From positions 16,377,001-16,441,000 of the forward strand of contig CM061104.1 of assembly GCA_030770545.1 (NCBI GenBank): a stretch of DNA of 64,000 bases. Reading direction: 5' to 3'. This DNA is from Macropodus opercularis (lineage: Eukaryota; Chordata; Actinopteri; Anabantiformes; Osphronemidae). How positions within the stretch are numbered: position 1 is the first letter of the stretch; the number at the start of each line of letters is the position of its first letter. Shown piece by piece: positions 51,902 through 62,746 of the stretch. Position numbers and translations under genes: made by a program. The notes under the pieces are model-generated. The model saw nothing but the letters and a program-made list of their open reading frames with translations. It did no database searches and had not been told where the DNA came from.

Positions 51902-51979
51902 GGGTCGAGTGTGATTGTCTGTGTAAATGTTATCACTTTTATAGGGTGTAATTTCAACGTTGTGAGGTTTTCTGTCAGT

Positions 51980-54900
51980 ATGTTCACCGGCATAGCTCTG
52001 CGGGCCGTCCTGAAATCCTCCGCCGGTGTTTTGCGAGAGAGCGGCTCTCTGTGCTCCGCTGTTTCAGTCGCACCGTGGACACACAGCTCTGCTTTACTGA
52101 CGGGACCCAGGGTTAGTTCTGGTAAGTATAGTGCGAAGAAAAGCCAGCAACGTTTACCATCTACGGGTTGTTTTATCAACCGCTGCCTTTTGTCAACAGG
52201 CATCGTTAGTTTGCGAGCAGTAGCTGAGTCACTGCAGGATGTGGACGTAGATGAAACTTACTCAAGCTTAAGCTAAATGAACAGAAAACCGCTTCCAGAA
52301 GTTCAAGATTAGCTGACAGAATACTTGCATTGTGCTCTAAGAGAAAAGTCGCAGATAAATGTCGGTTTCAAATGTAGAAATACTCAGATGGAATCATACA
52401 AGTCTGTAACTACACATTATAATGGTTACGGGTAGATTATAATGTATTGTTTGTAACAAAGACAAGCTACATTTAATTGACAATTGCATTTCACGCAGGC
52501 AGTAAATGCAGTTATAAGGTTATTTGACAGCTGTTGGATTTTGCACAGGGCAAATGTCTAAATGCACTAGTGGAATATTCTTTTCGTTGGTGATGCTCTC
52601 TGACCTGTAGGACATATTTGTGTGCAGTCAAACAGCTGGATCTTTATTGTCTCATAATGGGCAAATAACGACTCCACATCAGGATGATTTAATTATATCA
52701 TTAGAAATTATTGTTTTACACAGCTGGGAGTTCTGTTCTATTTAATTAGCTCATTTGTGTTTTCAAACTTATATGATGTATCCCTGCTGCACAGATGACA
52801 TCGATGATTGTTGTGTGTGCTTACACCCCACAGCCACTCTCAGTCTGTTCTGTCTGAGGCTCTATCTAGCTAGATTCTTATCATATAAGCACATGAAGAG
52901 CAGTTACAGTTTAATTTCCCCCTCGAATCTGCTCAAATATAATTTCTCACTGCTAAGTTTTATTTTTTTTCATAGATGTATCTAAGCAATATTAACAGGT
53001 CTGCCTGATTTTGGATATTTTGGAGACCAGTTCTACCCAGATCACTCGTTGCGTTCTCTCACGATATTATAATTACTTGAATTGACAGTAGTTTTAAAAG
53101 CAGGTCTACTGTCTAGCATAAATTAAATTATACATAATGTAGCCTGCGTCACAGGTGTTTTTCTTGCTTATTATATTGGAGGAATAAACAACCTTTATTT
53201 TACAGGAAATGACATTGAACATTTGGTATAATATAATGATATTGACACTGAAAACTACTCTCCTGACTCCATCTCATAGATCTGCATAGATATGTTATAT
53301 CTGTTGTGAGAGAGAAGCCATGCTATACAGGTGTGTGTGTGCTTGTGCTTGGGTGGGTGACTGGCTGTGTCTCACAGATGTCTTTATTTAGTCCTGCACT
53401 CACTTTTGCATTTGCTACAGACCATTCTGTAAAGTCCACTGTTAGCTTTGAACGGCAGCCATCAATCCTTCACTGAGTCAAAGTGAGGGTTTTTTGCCAA
53501 ATTTTCTTGTCTTGCAACATCCCTCTCGTTCTTCAGGCAGCAGACTGGCTTAAATCATTTTTATTTTACTGAGTCAGTAATATTGTTCACTTTAAAGTCA
53601 TTTATACTTTTATTCTTCCTCTTTTGTCAGTTGCAGGAGGCTTTATTGTTCCACCACCGCTGAGACATTATGTTCGGGCTGCAAAGAAAAAGAAGACTGG
53701 TACGTCACAAAGCTGTGTTTACACCAGACCGTTTTCTAACATTTGAAATGTTTTCATCCAAATGTTGTCTTCCAGGCCCTGAGAGCCAGCTCAGTGATCT
53801 TGCTCCAACAATGCTGAAGCTGGATTATTCACCTGTACCCCTCGCTCAAACGTAAACATACGTACATACACCACACAAGTCTGTATTGATTAGATTAATT
53901 CACTACCTGTATAACACTGACGTTTTTTATGTTGACAGGACTGATGATCTGGTGAAAAGACTTCTTTCCTTGGAGTTAGCAAGTCATGTAAGTCTTAGTA
54001 GATTGCATTTCTGTGTTCTGGGTTTTCAGTATCACGATTTGTTGCTTTTACTGGTATGTATACACTTGGCTGAATTATAAAATACGTAATTTAATACTCC
54101 GTCTTCTCGTCCTCAGAGTGAAAAAGTCCAAATAAAGAAGGAACAGCTCATTGCAAAAGTTCAGCGTGATGAGAACGACCGAAGCTCGCTTGAAGTCCAG
54201 GGTCTGTTTCTGTGTTTTTCTGTGTCTTGAGCATAATATTGCAATTGAAATGCAAAGGTAGTAAATGAGACGTCTGTTTAATGTTATGCTGTTTTGCTTG
54301 CATGTCCTTTAGTGGCTATTTTGACAACAAGAATTCGAAACTATCAAGAGCACTTGCAAAAGCATCACAAGGTGAGTGAAGAGCATGGGTCATCTTTACA
54401 TTAACATTTTCACTTCTGGCTCAGAATTTTGGTCTGAAAATGGGTAACATCAAAAACCTTGATGACGTAATGTGATTTAGGGCAGTTGACAATGCAGTAA
54501 CTCTTCACTTACGTCTCCACATTTCCTCTCTGTCTTCCTCTGGTGTCAAGTGTGTATGAACTACAGGATATCCTGTGTACTCCCCCTACATGAAGTACAA
54601 ACACGCATAACACTGTCAGGGTTGGAAATTTCTGTGTTGAGGTTTTTGGTGGTTTTTTTGGGTTTAAATGACATAGGTAGGGTATTGACGTTATATTACC
54701 CATTTCCTCAAGAGCATTAATGGTCATAGGTTTGTAACACAAATGGATGGTGTTGTATGTTATTTCATTCTAGGACAAAGCTAACAAGAGGCGAATGCTC
54801 ATGGCCATTGACCGAAGGAAAAAGCTCTTGAAACACCTTAGGTTACTTCGCTATGATGCCTTTGAGAAAGTGTGCGAACAGCTGGGCATCACCTATACCT

Positions 54901-55302
54901 TCCCCCCAGAGTATTACAGACGGGTCACCCGCCGCTGGCTGGCAAAGAAGGCCTTCTGTATCAAGGTATCAAACAAATCTTTATTTTAAAATTTTATAAG
55001 GATTTTAATGCTCATTATAATAAGTGTTTGTGTTTATTATCTTGACACAATAAACAAGTCTTTCATTTGACACCAGGAAAAGAGTTGAGCAAATAATTTC
55101 TTGCAGCTTTTGTCAAGCTTGGTGCAAGTTACCGCAACAAGTTGCAGGTGTTATTGTATTTCATGCCTGCCCTAACACTTGGTCATATTTTTGACAGGTT
55201 TTCAAAGAAGTGCAGAAGCAGAAAGCAGCGCAGAGACTGAAGATGAAGCAAAGTATGTCAGGCACAGAAGCAGCCAAGACAAAAGGAATTGAGACTCAAT
55301 AA
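51980..55302 (+). CDS. mrps15: Mitochondrial small ribosomal subunit protein uS15m, 258 aa
   Basis: Component of the mitochondrial 28S subunit, homologous to bacterial S15, which binds small-subunit rRNA. Coding exons: 51980-52121, 53631-53699, 53776-53851, 53939-53987, 54117-54201, 54313-54371, 54774-54965, 55198-55302. All have GT-AG boundaries and join in one frame to a TAA at 55300. The N-terminus ([16 protein letters not shown]) is basic and Ser/Ala-rich, as expected of a mitochondrial targeting peptide. The S15 core spans about residues 135-205, with [20 protein letters not shown] and then [20 protein letters not shown]. The C-terminus is lysine-rich. Length is essentially that of human MRPS15 (257 aa). 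51980 is the first in-frame ATG after the in-frame TAG at 51899. Intron 1 is the longest (about 1.5 kb). Confidence 0.96.
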
Positions 55303-55402
55303 AACACAATATACTGCACAGATGGTACAGCACGTCATTCTAAATGCTTCTCTTGGTCTATATCTTTCCATTAACCTGTTTCGATGTCAGTAATGTGACG
55401 TG

Positions 55403-55478
55403 AATAAATGGTTTCCTTTTTTGAATGTTACCATTATAAAGTATTGTTTGCTTTTGCTTTCAGCATGATATTAATAAA
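55403..55478 (+). terminator. mrps15: mrps15 poly(A) signals
   Basis: Two AATAAA hexamers, at 55403-55408 and 55473-55478, about 100 and 170 bp after the stop codon. Either gives a short 3' UTR; alternative use is possible. Confidence 0.7.
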
Positions 55479-57151
55479 GGAACCTAAAAATAAGATGTAA
55501 ATTAACTTTCTAAATGTGTTCATTGCAAATGCATTGATCATTTTGCTCATATGATGGAAAACACTGAATCAGAAATGTGGAACATAAATAAACCAAACTA
55601 TTCTGAGAAATTTGACAGTACTTGAAAAAAGGAAAACTCTTTTTGTGGTTTCCATCAGTTGATAAGGTGTTTGTGAAGCAGATGCAAGTTTTATATTTTG
55701 GCCACATTTCTTCAAGCATCTAATATCACAATTGGCTCAAATAGGGTCACCCTTATTTAGCAGACACGCCATCAAGTTAACGTAAAGGTGAAAACAAAAC
55801 CCTAAACCCAGGCAAAAACTCATAACAGATACAGCTATAGTAAATGAGAAGATGGTAAATCCCATGTTAAAGTGAATTAGTTAATTAAAGGTGTGGTAAA
55901 ACAAGTCACCAGTTCTGCAAATCACAATACAGCACCTTCATTACCCACAATGCACTATATCGGAGTTATTCCAGGTTGAACAAGTGGAGAATTAGCCATG
56001 CAAATGGTTATTATGAAACAGCGTCTATACCCATTAAAGCGTTTTAAAGGCAGAGGTTTTGCAGCTACATGGCTGCGTTACTGGTTCAAGCCTCACGTAA
56101 ATCCATTCCTCCTTTTACAAGCTGCTGTGGTGAAAGATGTCTTAAACCACAAGTTGAGCTACAGAAGGGATGTGATGCATTTGTACGTGCCATGTGAAAG
56201 TGTGATCTAAAACATTCTGACAACTGAGTTCTCTGAATGCGCTCATCTGATGAGGTGAGGTTGCAACATCGTTTAAATCCAGCCTTGTAACAGATAAATG
56301 GGCTGGTGATCTGGAGCCAGCGCGGAGAAGCAGTTCTTGTTAATGGAGTGAGTTTGACAGTGAATCACCACAGATCTTTGTCATCCCCAGAAAACAGCAG
56401 CTTGTTGGGCAAAGCAGCATTTCACAGCTCAAGCTTGACACGGCTTCCTGTGTGGTGCAGTTTGTCAGTTTGATCAGGAGGAGTGTAGACTGACAGCGTC
56501 TTCTGGTAAGCAACACCTCTTTTTCCACTTGAAGTAAATTACCTTAAAGAATACAATGTTGTTTTATTTTACATGATGTTGCTCCTAAACCATGTAACAA
56601 ACCTTCATATATTTATTCTGAAAGCTATTGTTTTCTTTTTACTTTACTTTTACATGGCTCGCATTATGAGAGTATTTTACGTTCATACTACAAGCACCAT
56701 AATATAGTTTCAGAGAGGGACAGGCAGGACTGCTTGTCGATATGATGTATAAATATAAATGATGAATATAAATTATATGAAGTACTTAAATCTAAAAATT
56801 TCAGAGACCGCAAACCAGTGTTGCATTTGGTGTTAAGGAAGTTAAATACTTGTTGCATGCTTGCCAGGGAGTTTCATGAAAACTGACTGAGCTGTAGATC
56901 ATGAGTAAGGTGTACATTTCATCTTAGCTTGGTTCTGCTGATGAAAGCGTTTATCTGTTTCTTCTGCATCTGAATTAGGTGTTAGTAAAAGTCAGACCGT
57001 GACATTTCTTACCCTGCACATATGACCAAATGTGAAAACAGTTCTGACACATGCAAAGACTGAATTAGGTCATTTCTCCTACAGCTTTTCCACTTGCACC
57101 AAACTACTCTTTTGCTCTGTTAAACTAATTGCTTACTTCTGTTCTTGGCAG
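55479..57151. other. Intergenic interval before the PLAC8-family gene
   Basis: No coding exon is seen. Because an acceptor (TTCTTGGCAG) sits at 57142-57151, a noncoding first exon of the next gene must lie somewhere to the left. One candidate donor is CTTCTG|GTAAG ending at 56505, but this is untested. The rest is AT-rich and unremarkable. Confidence 0.5.
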
Positions 57152-57194
57152 GTTCATAAGAACAAGCAACAAAAAGCAGACCCAGTAACTGAAA

Positions 57195-57905
57195 ATGTCC
57201 AACCCAGTGATCACCCATCAACCAGGTGCAGGCGGCTATGGGACCAATGTCCAGACAGGAGATTGGAGCACAGGCTTGTGCTCCTGCTGCAGTGACGTGT
57301 TAGTCTGTGAGTATACTACATATTATACACAGGATAATGTATATTGTTTTTAAAGAGCTGCAAATGTTGTTTACCCTTTCAAAATCTAACTGTGAAATAC
57401 ACATCTATTGTGCAGGTGCTCTTGGATGCTTCTGTCCGATAGCGCTGAGCTGTTACACAGCAAATAAGTATGGAGAAAACTGCTGTCTGGGTTGTGTGCC
57501 AGGAGGCTTAACAGCCATGAGGACACATATGAGGCTGACCTATGGTATTCAGGTATGTCCCTCATATCAAATCAGTAGTATGTGTATCATGTGTTCAGTG
57601 ATGCTGATTCAGGAAGTTCCTGTAGTAAGTCTGTGTGACTGCTTTCAGAAATTTTCTTGTTACACAAATCACAAATTTCACAAAGTTGGGAAATTATGGG
57701 TGGTCAAAGGAAACGTGAATTTCAGCATAGTTTCTCAGAGAACTTTGACATTCGGATCTGGGATTGCATTCATTTAACCTTTGTATGTATTTAACCACAG
57801 GGAACAGTATGCAATGACGCCTTGATGACCTTTTTCTGTGGACTTTGTGAAGTGTGCAGGATGGCAAGAGAAGTTCGCATAAGAAATGGAGAGGTGTCAC
57901 CATAA
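57195..57905 (+). CDS. PLAC8/cornifelin-family cysteine-rich protein, 117 aa
   Basis: Small member of the PLAC8 (onzin/cornifelin; Pfam PLAC8) family. Coding exons are 57195-57306, 57416-57552 and 57801-57905, with GT-AG boundaries and phases 1 and 0. A 5' UTR part of exon 1 starts at 57152 after a clear acceptor. Family signatures in order: TGDWSTGLCSCCSD (residues 22-35), VCALGCFCPIAL, ENCCLGCVPGGLTAMRTHMR, YGIQGTVCNDALMTFFCGLC and VCRMAREVRIRNG. Cys-rich CCxxC-like clusters and the 'RTxxRxxYGIxG' block are diagnostic. Length agrees with human CNFN (112) and PLAC8 (115). Fish carry many PLAC8 copies (ponzr/plac8-like) and I cannot assign orthology, so no symbol is given. In human no such gene lies between MRPS15 and OSCP1. 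Biochemical role is unclear; AATAAA lies at 58023-58028. Confidence 0.93.
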
Positions 57906-58022
57906 CCAGCTTTGATGAGATCCAGACATTGTGGATATATTCTCTTATTTCTGTAATTTTCACACTAGTGTGAAATATTCTCTTAAGAGAACCCTACCCC
58001 TCACCCATGTTATGTTGTTATC

Positions 58023-58028
58023 AATAAA
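58023..58028 (+). terminator. Poly(A) signal of the PLAC8-family gene
   Basis: AATAAA in TCAATAAAAGC, about 120 bp after the stop codon and 400 bp before the oscp1 start. Confidence 0.75.
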
Positions 58029-58290
58029 AGCATAGTGTTATGACATGTGACAACATATGCTTTGATAAAAGTTGTATCTTAAGATTCTCCTCTTTATGTC
58101 TTTGTGAACCTTCAGGGGGTTAAAAGGGCAAAACAATATAAATATATATATATGAATAACTGAAGTGACCGAGGCTTGTCCTTTTATTCCTGCTTTTGAA
58201 AAGTGGGATGTGCACAAAATCATTCACACTGTGGTTAAATCGAAACACCACCTTCTTCCTTTTTCTGTGCGTTCTCACGCACTGTGCTCT

Positions 58291-58320
58291 GATTGGCTGT
58301 TTCTGTCCGTGACCTGGCAA
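58291..58320 (+). promoter_or_regulatory. oscp1: oscp1 promoter: CCAAT box and RFX X-box
   Basis: ATTGGCT (58291-58297) is an inverted CCAAT box. GTGACCTGGCAAC (58308-58320) is a full match to the RFX X-box GTNRCC-N(0-3)-RGYAAC with a 1-base spacer. It ends 113 bp before the start codon at 58434, the usual position for X-boxes in genes of ciliated cells. This suggests RFX control of oscp1. The motif is seen directly; regulation is inferred. Confidence 0.6.
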
Positions 58321-58433
58321 CCAGCAGAGGCTTCACCAAACAGCAGAGCCCTGTCTTCAACAAGCTGAGCTAGCCACAGTCGCTAGCGTCTTATTTTTGT
58401 TTCTGGAGAAACTCAGCCGTCCAAATTAACACC

Positions 58434-61400
58434 ATGTCTTCAAGGACTCTGCCGCTGCTGTTCATCAATCTCGGCGGAGAAATGCTGTATATCCTGGATC
58501 AGCGGCTTCGAGCCCAGAATATCCCCGCTGATAAAGCTAAGAAAGGTAGTTAGCCTAGCAGCTAACCAGCTAACAACACAGATGTCAGCGTGCGCAGGAG
58601 CGTCGTTCACTTTGGTCGTTTGTCCGCTGAGTGAGTGCAGCAGTGACCAGTTTAGTTGGTTCAAAACGTTTCTACAAAGACACGTCAGTGGTTTTCCTTT
58701 TGTAATGAAGTATAACCATCAACCAACGTGCAGATTGTCTAACACGTTTATCGTTGCATTCCTAAATCGCATGATAATCTGCAAGTGTTGCTGGAGGTTT
58801 GATGTGTCTCAAAGTAGCGTCTGGTGCGACGAACCTTTGGAAGCAGCACCGGTTCCCCCTGTTTTATGGAGCCAGCAGCCTGAAAAGGGTGAATCATCTA
58901 AATGCACGCCAAGAAATGTGTGCTGCTGTAGGTGCTACAGAAACGCAGCGCCCTGCCTCTTGTTCTGTGACTGCACAATAGTTGGATGGACCACACACCC
59001 CAAAGCATCGGCAGATTATTATGATTAATATTAAGTTTTATAAGATGTGGTGTTTTTTGGAAATTGATTGTTCTAAGACTGACTGACTGATTGATTCTGT
59101 CTATCCAAGTAATCCCAGCCGGATATGTGGACAGCAGGGCTTTGTGCATGTCATCCCATCTGATACAGGCCTCCATGTTTCTCTGAACATTGGTCATGTT
59201 TGTTGCTATGCTGTCTATTGGTAATACTGCATGATGAATTCAGGTGAATCTAAACATGTAATTGGCACTAAAACAGTTTCACATTATTGCATATGTGCAG
59301 AATAGAGGATTGTGGCATAAAGAGACATTGGTCAGGTCTTCAAATGTCATCATTGCATTTTTACTTATATGTGTCCTTTTTAATTTATAAAGTTTGTGAT
59401 ATAGCTGGCTGGATAGAGGCGGACAGGAGGAGAGGTATTATTTCAGAGTTTCAGTATACGCGTGCACTCATGCATTAGTAGCTGTCTGCTCTGCTTTGGC
59501 ATAGACTGAACCAGTGCTCTCGGTAAACACGACTTGTTAAATGAACAACGTATGAGACCTCATATGTACAGATAAGCTAAAAAGTAATGCGCTGTGGTTG
59601 TCTCTGCACGCAGATACTTCCTGTTTGAGGTTGAGGCACTTAGTTTCTCAGGCCGTGTGTTTTTTCTCAGGGGGCTTGACTGTGTAGTCAGACATTACAG
59701 AACATTTCAGACCACCAAGGAGATTTATACCAAACAACATAACAAAACATACACTGAATGTCTTCAAATGAGTTGGAAAAACAAGTGCATTCATTCTTTC
59801 CTTGTTAAAACAAGCTCATCTGGGGTCTTCACGCTGTTACTGCTTTGAGAACAGCATTTCATATTCGCGCCTCTTTTACCTAGTTGAACTTTCCTGTAAG
59901 TAGGATACATGCTCATGGCTTTTCACGCTGCTGCTTTATTAGGGCCTTTGGGATTAGGCTTGGGAACAAGTATTTTTAGCCAACATAGTATGATGTGCTT
60001 ATTTGCCTGCTTCTGAACCTACAATGCATAGAACATGCTTGTCTTATCTTGATTAACTCTTTGTACTGTTTCTGTCGTACTGCTTGCTTAATTAGTTATG
60101 AATGACATCATCACCACTATGTTCAACAAAAAGTTTCTGGAGGAGCTTTTTAAGCCACAGGAGCTTTACTCCAAGAAGGCCCTGCGGACTGTGTTTGACA
60201 GACTGGCCCACGCATCCATAATGCGACTCAATCAAGCGAGCATGGACAAGGTAGCGTGATCATGTATACAGTGATCGTAGCTGTAGTTCTGTCGCCTTTA
60301 AGCGAGGTCCAGCAGTAATCCTGTCATTGTATGTGGCTCCCTCTACTGTTATTATTATGCAAATAAATTGTGAATTTCAATTGAAATTAAATTGTACATC
60401 TGTTCCTCTTTACAGCTCTATGACTTGATGACCATGGCTTTTAAGTATCAGGTGCTTCTATGTCTGCGACCCAAAGACATCCTCCTTGTTTCCTTCAACC
60501 ACATGGATGCAATCAAGGACTTTGTGAAAGACACCCCCAGCATTCTCAGCCAGGTTGACGAGACATACCAGCAGCTCATAGAGGTACAAAGTGTGACCTT
60601 GTTGTGGTCTTGCGTATACGGGCACATTGCAGGTGTCTTAGAGATACTTCCTGCAAGATATATTTTAGTTTTCGCTGTGACTAGGTCAGATGCAAAAAAG
60701 ACCAAAATTGTCAAACTAGGTCATAATATAATACTCAAAATAGAAAGCAATAAAAAAACAACAGTTCTATCTGCTTACAAATGAAATAGGTTTCGCTTTT
60801 ATATCAATTTAGGTTTTGACTTTTTGAATTTTTACGCTACAGATGTACACGTCCTTATCACATGGTGAATTTCAGCTGATTAGACAAACTCTGCTCATTT
60901 TCTTCCAAGACATGCACATAAGGGTAAGTCTGCCATTTGATGTTTAAAGAATGACAACGTTTTGTTTGTTTCTTTTCCCTAACAAACCTGTTTGTCTGCT
61001 TCTTTGATAGGTGTCTATTTTCCTTAAGGACAAAGTGCAGAACTCCAATGGTCGTTTTGTCCTTCCCACTAGCGGTGCCGTTCCTTATGGAACACAGGTC
61101 CCTGGCTTGATAAGGTATCAAATCCGGCAGCACCTCTCCTTTAAGAAGAAACACAATAATATTTATTTATGTGAAGTGTCTTGGGTATCCATAAGTTCAT
61201 AGTTCATTTTTTCTTTGTCATTCTTATAGTCTGGTTTCTGATTGTATCCAGACTGTCTTATCTCATGTTAAGTAGGCCTAACTGCAGCTAATTGCATTAC
61301 AGAGGTTTCACTTGAACAAGTAGTTGCATTCTAATTTTAGATGTGTGTGTTCGAGGAAACAAGTTGACACGACTCTATTAAAAGCAATAAAGAGCTTCAT

Positions 61401-62746
61401 AGAACTACTTTTATTCTTGACAACAGAGGCACCATTAATATTTATTAATTTGTTCCCAATGTTTCTGTCTCTGGTAATTCCAGGATGTTTAGCCTCACTG
61501 GTGAGGAGGTGACCAGATTGCAGTTCAGTAATGGAGGGAACTACACCGCTGGTCTCCGGGAAGGATCCTTTGAGATTTTTGGAGACAGGATTACAAAACT
61601 GGGCACAAACATGTAAGATTTCATGCTAGTGCAATGGTGGATTCGGATGATGCAATATTGTTGGTCATCACAAATCATACAGTGGTATCCATAAGTTCAT
61701 AGTCGACTGACTGTTGAGTACCAAGTAAAATATGGTTAATGACATGAAAGCAGGGACAGCAGGCAGAGGCTCCCTGTCATTCTGTGGAGCTGTGAAGTAT
61801 TTTCCAATGACTAGCGTCATAGTTTAATTACTGATTAGGTTATTACTCCCCCATGACATACACACACACACACACACACATATATAAGTTAAACATTTGT
61901 GTCATTCTTTCACTTTGTTGTATTTATGTCAGTCTCTTTTCCATTGTCTTATTCAGGTACAGTGTGAGCCGTCCAGTGGAAACCCATATGTCAGGAACAT
62001 CTAAAAGTTCTGCCCAGCACACTAAGGTGAAACCAGTCTTAATGTACCATTTTGAGTGTTTAGATATTGGAAGTGTTCATTAACAAAATTTGTTTCCCAT
62101 AACCTACACATTACTACTGTGTGCATCACCATCACCATCTGCTGTGTGTCAGCAGGTCAACGCTGCTCCCAACCCTCTGGCCAAAGAGGAGCTGAATCTT
62201 TTAGCCAAGTTAATGGGGGGCTTAGAAATTCAAAAAACCGGAAACGCAGACAGTGGCTTTAGAGTCAATCTTTTTGCCACTGATGAGGAAGAAGAGTGAG
62301 TTGATTATTTATGTGTTGTACATGATTATCCTTGTCTTAATTGTTCCAAACTAACAGTGTGATTCACTTTTATAACAGAGAGGCATTAATAACAAGGCCA
62401 GATGAACTTTCCTATGGGGTCATAAACATCCAAGCAACAAAGGTAAAGACTAAATCTTACCCTCACATCAGCCGTATTTTACTCTAATAACCACCAGATG
62501 TTTTCACATCGATGGACTGTTTTGCAATATGAGCAGCAGTTGAAGATTTTGCTAGTTGAACTTGATTTACTGTGACAAGATATTAGTTCCTATGATAACC
62601 ACTTAAACATTGTCATTGTGTTTTAGGACCAACAAGCCAATGCTGAGCTAGCCAAGATCATGGGAGAGTTCACAGAGTCTGGACATCAGTCTCCTAGTAA
62701 CAGCAGCAAAGGAGATGACCTTCTGGCTATGATGGACGGTCTATGA
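58434..62746 (+). CDS. oscp1: Organic solute carrier partner 1 (Oxidored_nitro domain), 380 aa
   Basis: OSCP1/NOR1 family protein, named for increasing organic-anion uptake in an expression assay and, to my knowledge, linked to ciliated cells and testis; its biochemical activity is not settled. Coding exons: 58434-58545, 60096-60250, 60416-60583, 60843-60923, 61011-61114, 61484-61612, 61957-62026, 62156-62295, 62379-62442, 62627-62746. All GT-AG boundaries join in one frame. The N-terminus MSSRTLPLLFINLGGEMLYI is the conserved start of the family. The body includes RLRAQNIPADKAKKV and FDRLAHASIMRLNQASMDKL. A cluster of four Glu precedes EALITRPDELSYG, and the protein ends LLAMMDGL. Length is close to human OSCP1 (about 389 aa). 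There is no signal peptide or convincing transmembrane helix. Exon 8 has a tandem NAGNAG acceptor. Intron 1 (1.55 kb) is by far the longest. Confidence 0.96.
61184..61703 (+). repeat. 20-bp direct repeat, exactly 500 bp apart, flanking oscp1 exon 6
   Basis: GGTATCCATAAGTTCATAGT occurs at 61184-61203 in intron 5 and again, identical, at 61684-61703 in intron 6. Flanks differ outside the 20 bases. Exon 6 (61484-61612) lies between the copies, so they are not target-site duplications of a simple insertion. Confidence 0.8.
61861..61886 (+). repeat. (CA)n(TA)n microsatellite in oscp1 intron 6
   Basis: Ten CA dinucleotides followed by TATATA. Ordinary dinucleotide repeat about 70 bp before the acceptor of exon 7. 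Confidence 0.9.

Larger units (their letters stand above)
51256..51979. other. csf3r 3' UTR and mrps15 promoter interval
   Basis: The first about 290 bp should be csf3r 3' UTR ending at AATAAA (51531-51536). The remainder contains the mrps15 promoter and 5' UTR, with a YY1-type site at 51881-51890. No TATA box is obvious just upstream of that site. Confidence 0.6.

Noticed and set aside
51911..51979. Possible upstream extension of mrps15
   Set aside because: The extension would start at a GTG, not an ATG, and the same frame is closed by TAG at 51899-51901; the first in-frame ATG is 51980.
58582..59028. 148-codon open frame in oscp1 intron 1
   Set aside because: Lies wholly inside a large intron directly after the exon 1 donor; no domain resemblance and no splice logic.
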